NCBI GenBank assembly: GCA_934500875.1
Contig: CAKSTL010000013.1
Span: forward strand, 1 to 49,793
Length of the DNA stretch: 49,793 bases
Origin: an uncultured Clostridia bacterium
Lineage (GTDB): Bacteria > Bacillota > Clostridia > UMGS1810
Direction of reading: 5' to 3'
Both the position numbers and the translations under genes were made by a program. The notes under the pieces were generated by a model that saw only the letters and a list, made by a program, of their open reading frames with translations, ran no database searches and had not been told where the DNA came from. Positions 48,778 to 49,793 of this stretch are shown here, in pieces (positions within the stretch are counted from its first letter, which is position 1; the number at the start of each line of letters is the position of its first letter).

Positions 48778-48796
48778 TGACATTTAGTACTTGTCA
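48778..48796. promoter_or_regulatory. Putative XRE operator 1
   Basis: TGACATTTAGTACTTGTCA is an inverted repeat of TGACA around a 9-base centre. It overlaps the -35 box of the plus-strand promoter (48791-48796) and lies just upstream of the XRE start codon. Confidence 0.65.
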
Positions 48797-48819
48797 ATAT
48801 AGAAATTATATGTTATAAT
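48791..48819 (+). promoter_or_regulatory. Promoter of the zinc-ribbon/DUF4352 gene
   Basis: TTGTCA at 48791-48796 and TATAAT at 48814-48819 are 17 bases apart, with an extended -10 (TGTTATAAT). The start point near 48826 abuts operator 2, and the -35 is inside operator 1. Confidence 0.75.
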
Positions 48820-48828
48820 AATAAAAAA

Positions 48829-48851
48829 TATGACATTTACTAAATGTCATA
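48829..48851. promoter_or_regulatory. Putative XRE operator 2 (perfect palindrome)
   Basis: This 23-base site is a perfect palindrome centred on C48840, with TGACATTTA and TAAATGTCA arms. It lies at the transcript start of the plus-strand gene and shares the TGACATTTA half-site with operator 1. Confidence 0.75.
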
Positions 48852-48865
48852 ATTAGGAGGGAAAT

Positions 48866-49513
48866 ATGAACAAATTAACAAAATGCAAAAATTGCGGTGC
48901 TGAGATTTCTAAAACCGCAAACACTTGTCTTCAATGCGGAATGAGCAATGTAAAACCATTTTATAAAAAATGGTGGATATGGGCTATTGCTGCGGCTGTC
49001 GTTATATCCGTGGCAATCGGAGGCGGAAAAAGCAATACGCCGGCGCCGTCAGCAGACACCGAAACACCCACGATATCCGAAACCAAAAACAATGAAAGTG
49101 TTTATTCGGTTGGCGAGGTTATGACAAGTGACAAGTTTGAAATTACAATAAAGGGCGTTCAGACAAAAGCGAGTGTAGGCGGAAAATATGTATCAAAGCA
49201 GGCAGCCGATGGCGGAATATTTGTTTGCGTCGATTTTGAGTATAAAAACATATCAAAGGAACCTGTATCGTCATTTTCCTGCCCTGAAATAAAGCTTAAA
49301 AATTCTGACGGGGTAACGTTCAACTCGGATATTACTGCATCGAGCTACTACGCAACGGAAACCGATCCGAACAGAAAAGTTTTAAGCGATTTGAACCCCG
49401 GAATAAGCGCAACAGATTCAAAAGTTTTTGAAATTTCCAAGTCTGATTACGAAAACGGAAGCTTTGATGTGATTGTGAATGCGGACAAAAAATTTACAGT
49501 GAAAATAAAATAA
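48866..49513 (+). CDS. Zinc-ribbon, membrane-anchored DUF4352-type protein
   Basis: This 215-residue protein has a zinc ribbon at the N-terminus (KCKNCGAEIS and TCLQCGMS), a membrane helix (WWIWAIAAAVVISVAIG, residues ~35-52), a Ser/Thr/Pro-rich linker and a C-terminal beta domain (SVGEVMTSDKFEITIKGVQT, FVCVDFEYKNISKEPVSS) that resembles DUF4352 telokin-like domains. The zinc part should be inside and the DUF4352 part outside. The function is unknown. It is controlled by the divergent XRE regulator through two operators, and ATG at 48866 follows AGGAGG. Confidence 0.85.
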   Translation: MNKLTKCKNCGAEISKTANTCLQCGMSNVKPFYKKWWIWAIAAAVVISVAIGGGKSNTPAPSADTETPTISETKNNESVYSVGEVMTSDKFEITIKGVQTKASVGGKYVSKQAADGGIFVCVDFEYKNISKEPVSSFSCPEIKLKNSDGVTFNSDITASSYYATETDPNRKVLSDLNPGISATDSKVFEISKSDYENGSFDVIVNADKKFTVKIK

Positions 49514-49546
49514 TAAGCGGCAACGCACACAATTTTCTTTATGCAC

Positions 49547-49586
49547 AAAAAACATCTTCAAATATTGTTATTTGAAGATGTTTTTT
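49547..49586. terminator. Terminator after the DUF4352 gene
   Basis: An 18-bp perfect stem (49547-49564 with 49569-49586) starts with A6 and ends with T6 around CATCTTCAAATA. It ends the plus-strand transcript and could also end read-through from the 5S rRNA side. Confidence 0.9.
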
Positions 49587-49689
49587 ACCGCAACATTAAC
49601 ATTTAGGTTTTAAGTACAAAATTTCAAATATATGGTATAGCATATAAAACTTAAATATGAAAACATATAATAAAATTTGCAAAAACAAA

Positions 49690-49713
49690 ACCCAATCCTA
49701 TTTAGGATTGGGT
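49690..49713 (-). terminator. Terminator of the rRNA operon
   Basis: An 11-bp perfect stem ACCCAATCCTA/TAGGATTGGGT (49690-49700 with 49703-49713) is followed on the minus strand by TTTTGTTTTTG. It lies ten bases after the 5S rRNA 3' end. Confidence 0.85.
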
Positions 49714-49721
49714 CTCTTGTC

Positions 49722-49793
49722 TTAGCAGCTTCCTATGTTCCCGGGCCGTCGCCAGCCAAGTATTTTCGGCACTACAAAGCTTAACTGCCGTGT
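49722..49793 (-). rRNA. 5S ribosomal RNA, 3' part (truncated by the window edge)
   Basis: Read on the minus strand, the sequence contains ACACGGCAGTTAAGC, then TACTTGGCTGGCGAC and CCCGGGAACATAGGAAGC, the conserved 3' two-thirds of bacterial 5S rRNA. The exact 3' end (about 49722) is estimated from the position of the closing helix. The 5' part and any 16S/23S genes lie outside the window. Confidence 0.88.

Noticed and set aside
1..49793. CRISPR arrays, prophage and insertion-sequence transposases
   Set aside because: No regularly spaced direct repeats, no cas-like, phage structural or transposase genes were found; the only mobile-like element is the 278-bp repeat.

Overview
The window looks like chromosomal DNA of an endospore-forming, Gram-positive anaerobe of the class Clostridia, probably an uncultured gut or sludge lineage. 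The reasons are a complete spoIIIAA-AH operon, sigG, sigH and a spoVB-like flippase; S-layer-homology and copper-amine-oxidase-type secreted proteins; a lone hydE-type [FeFe]-hydrogenase maturase; strong AGGAGG ribosome sites with many GTG/TTG starts; and the gene order spoIIIA - asp23 - nusB - xseA - xseB - ispA known from Firmicutes. The species cannot be named from the sequence alone. No phage, transposase or CRISPR array is present; most of the window is ordinary core chromosome.

Layout. 1-2.3 kb: tRNA-Gly(GCC), then a ttcA-like and a queG-like gene (both tRNA modification families) and a CBS-domain protein. 2.3-3.4 kb: hydE on the minus strand. 3.4-9.45 kb (minus): a six-gene operon with a near-consensus promoter at its head and a terminator at its end: PqqD-like protein, ABC exporter, secreted protein of unknown family, a 55-residue peptide, an HPr-kinase-like kinase and an S-layer-homology protein. 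This is the most novel locus: it resembles a peptide-modification/export (RiPP-like) cluster but has no recognisable cyclase or radical-SAM enzyme. 9.6-16.3 kb: prmA, sigG, a DUF6062 protein, comF, recD2, trmB and a small DUF6472 protein. 16.4-20.1 kb: Na/Pi symporter with a PhoU-like tail and a KdpDE-like two-component system. 20.1-30.7 kb (minus): a long probable operon from pheS-pheT through ireB, murJ, a polysaccharide polymerase/ligase, a glycosyltransferase, two DUF4330 proteins, a membrane protein and a NUDIX hydrolase.

30.7-39.1 kb (minus): ispA, xseB, xseA, nusB, then a 278-bp MITE-like inverted-repeat element, asp23 and the eight-gene spoIIIA operon. 39.2-43.7 kb: sigH, a zinc-ribbon protein, a SpoVB-like flippase and an ABC exporter. 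43.7-47.7 kb: a stalk-domain secreted protein, an orphan SigB/F/G-type sigma factor, then an aromatic-amino-acid operon (DAHP synthase, prephenate dehydrogenase) preceded by a previously hidden 27-codon leader peptide packed with Phe and Tyr codons and a terminator, which looks like classical ribosome-mediated attenuation. Its promoter is a perfect TTGACA-17-TATAAT inside the sigma-factor gene. 47.7-49.8 kb: an SGNH hydrolase, an XRE repressor with two palindromic operators facing a zinc-ribbon/DUF4352 membrane protein, and the 3' part of a 5S rRNA on the minus strand, the edge of an rRNA operon.

Functions and operons are inferred by reading motifs and spacing; no database search was run. Three small genes (55-residue peptide, 59-residue DUF6472 protein, 27-residue leader) were found by direct translation.
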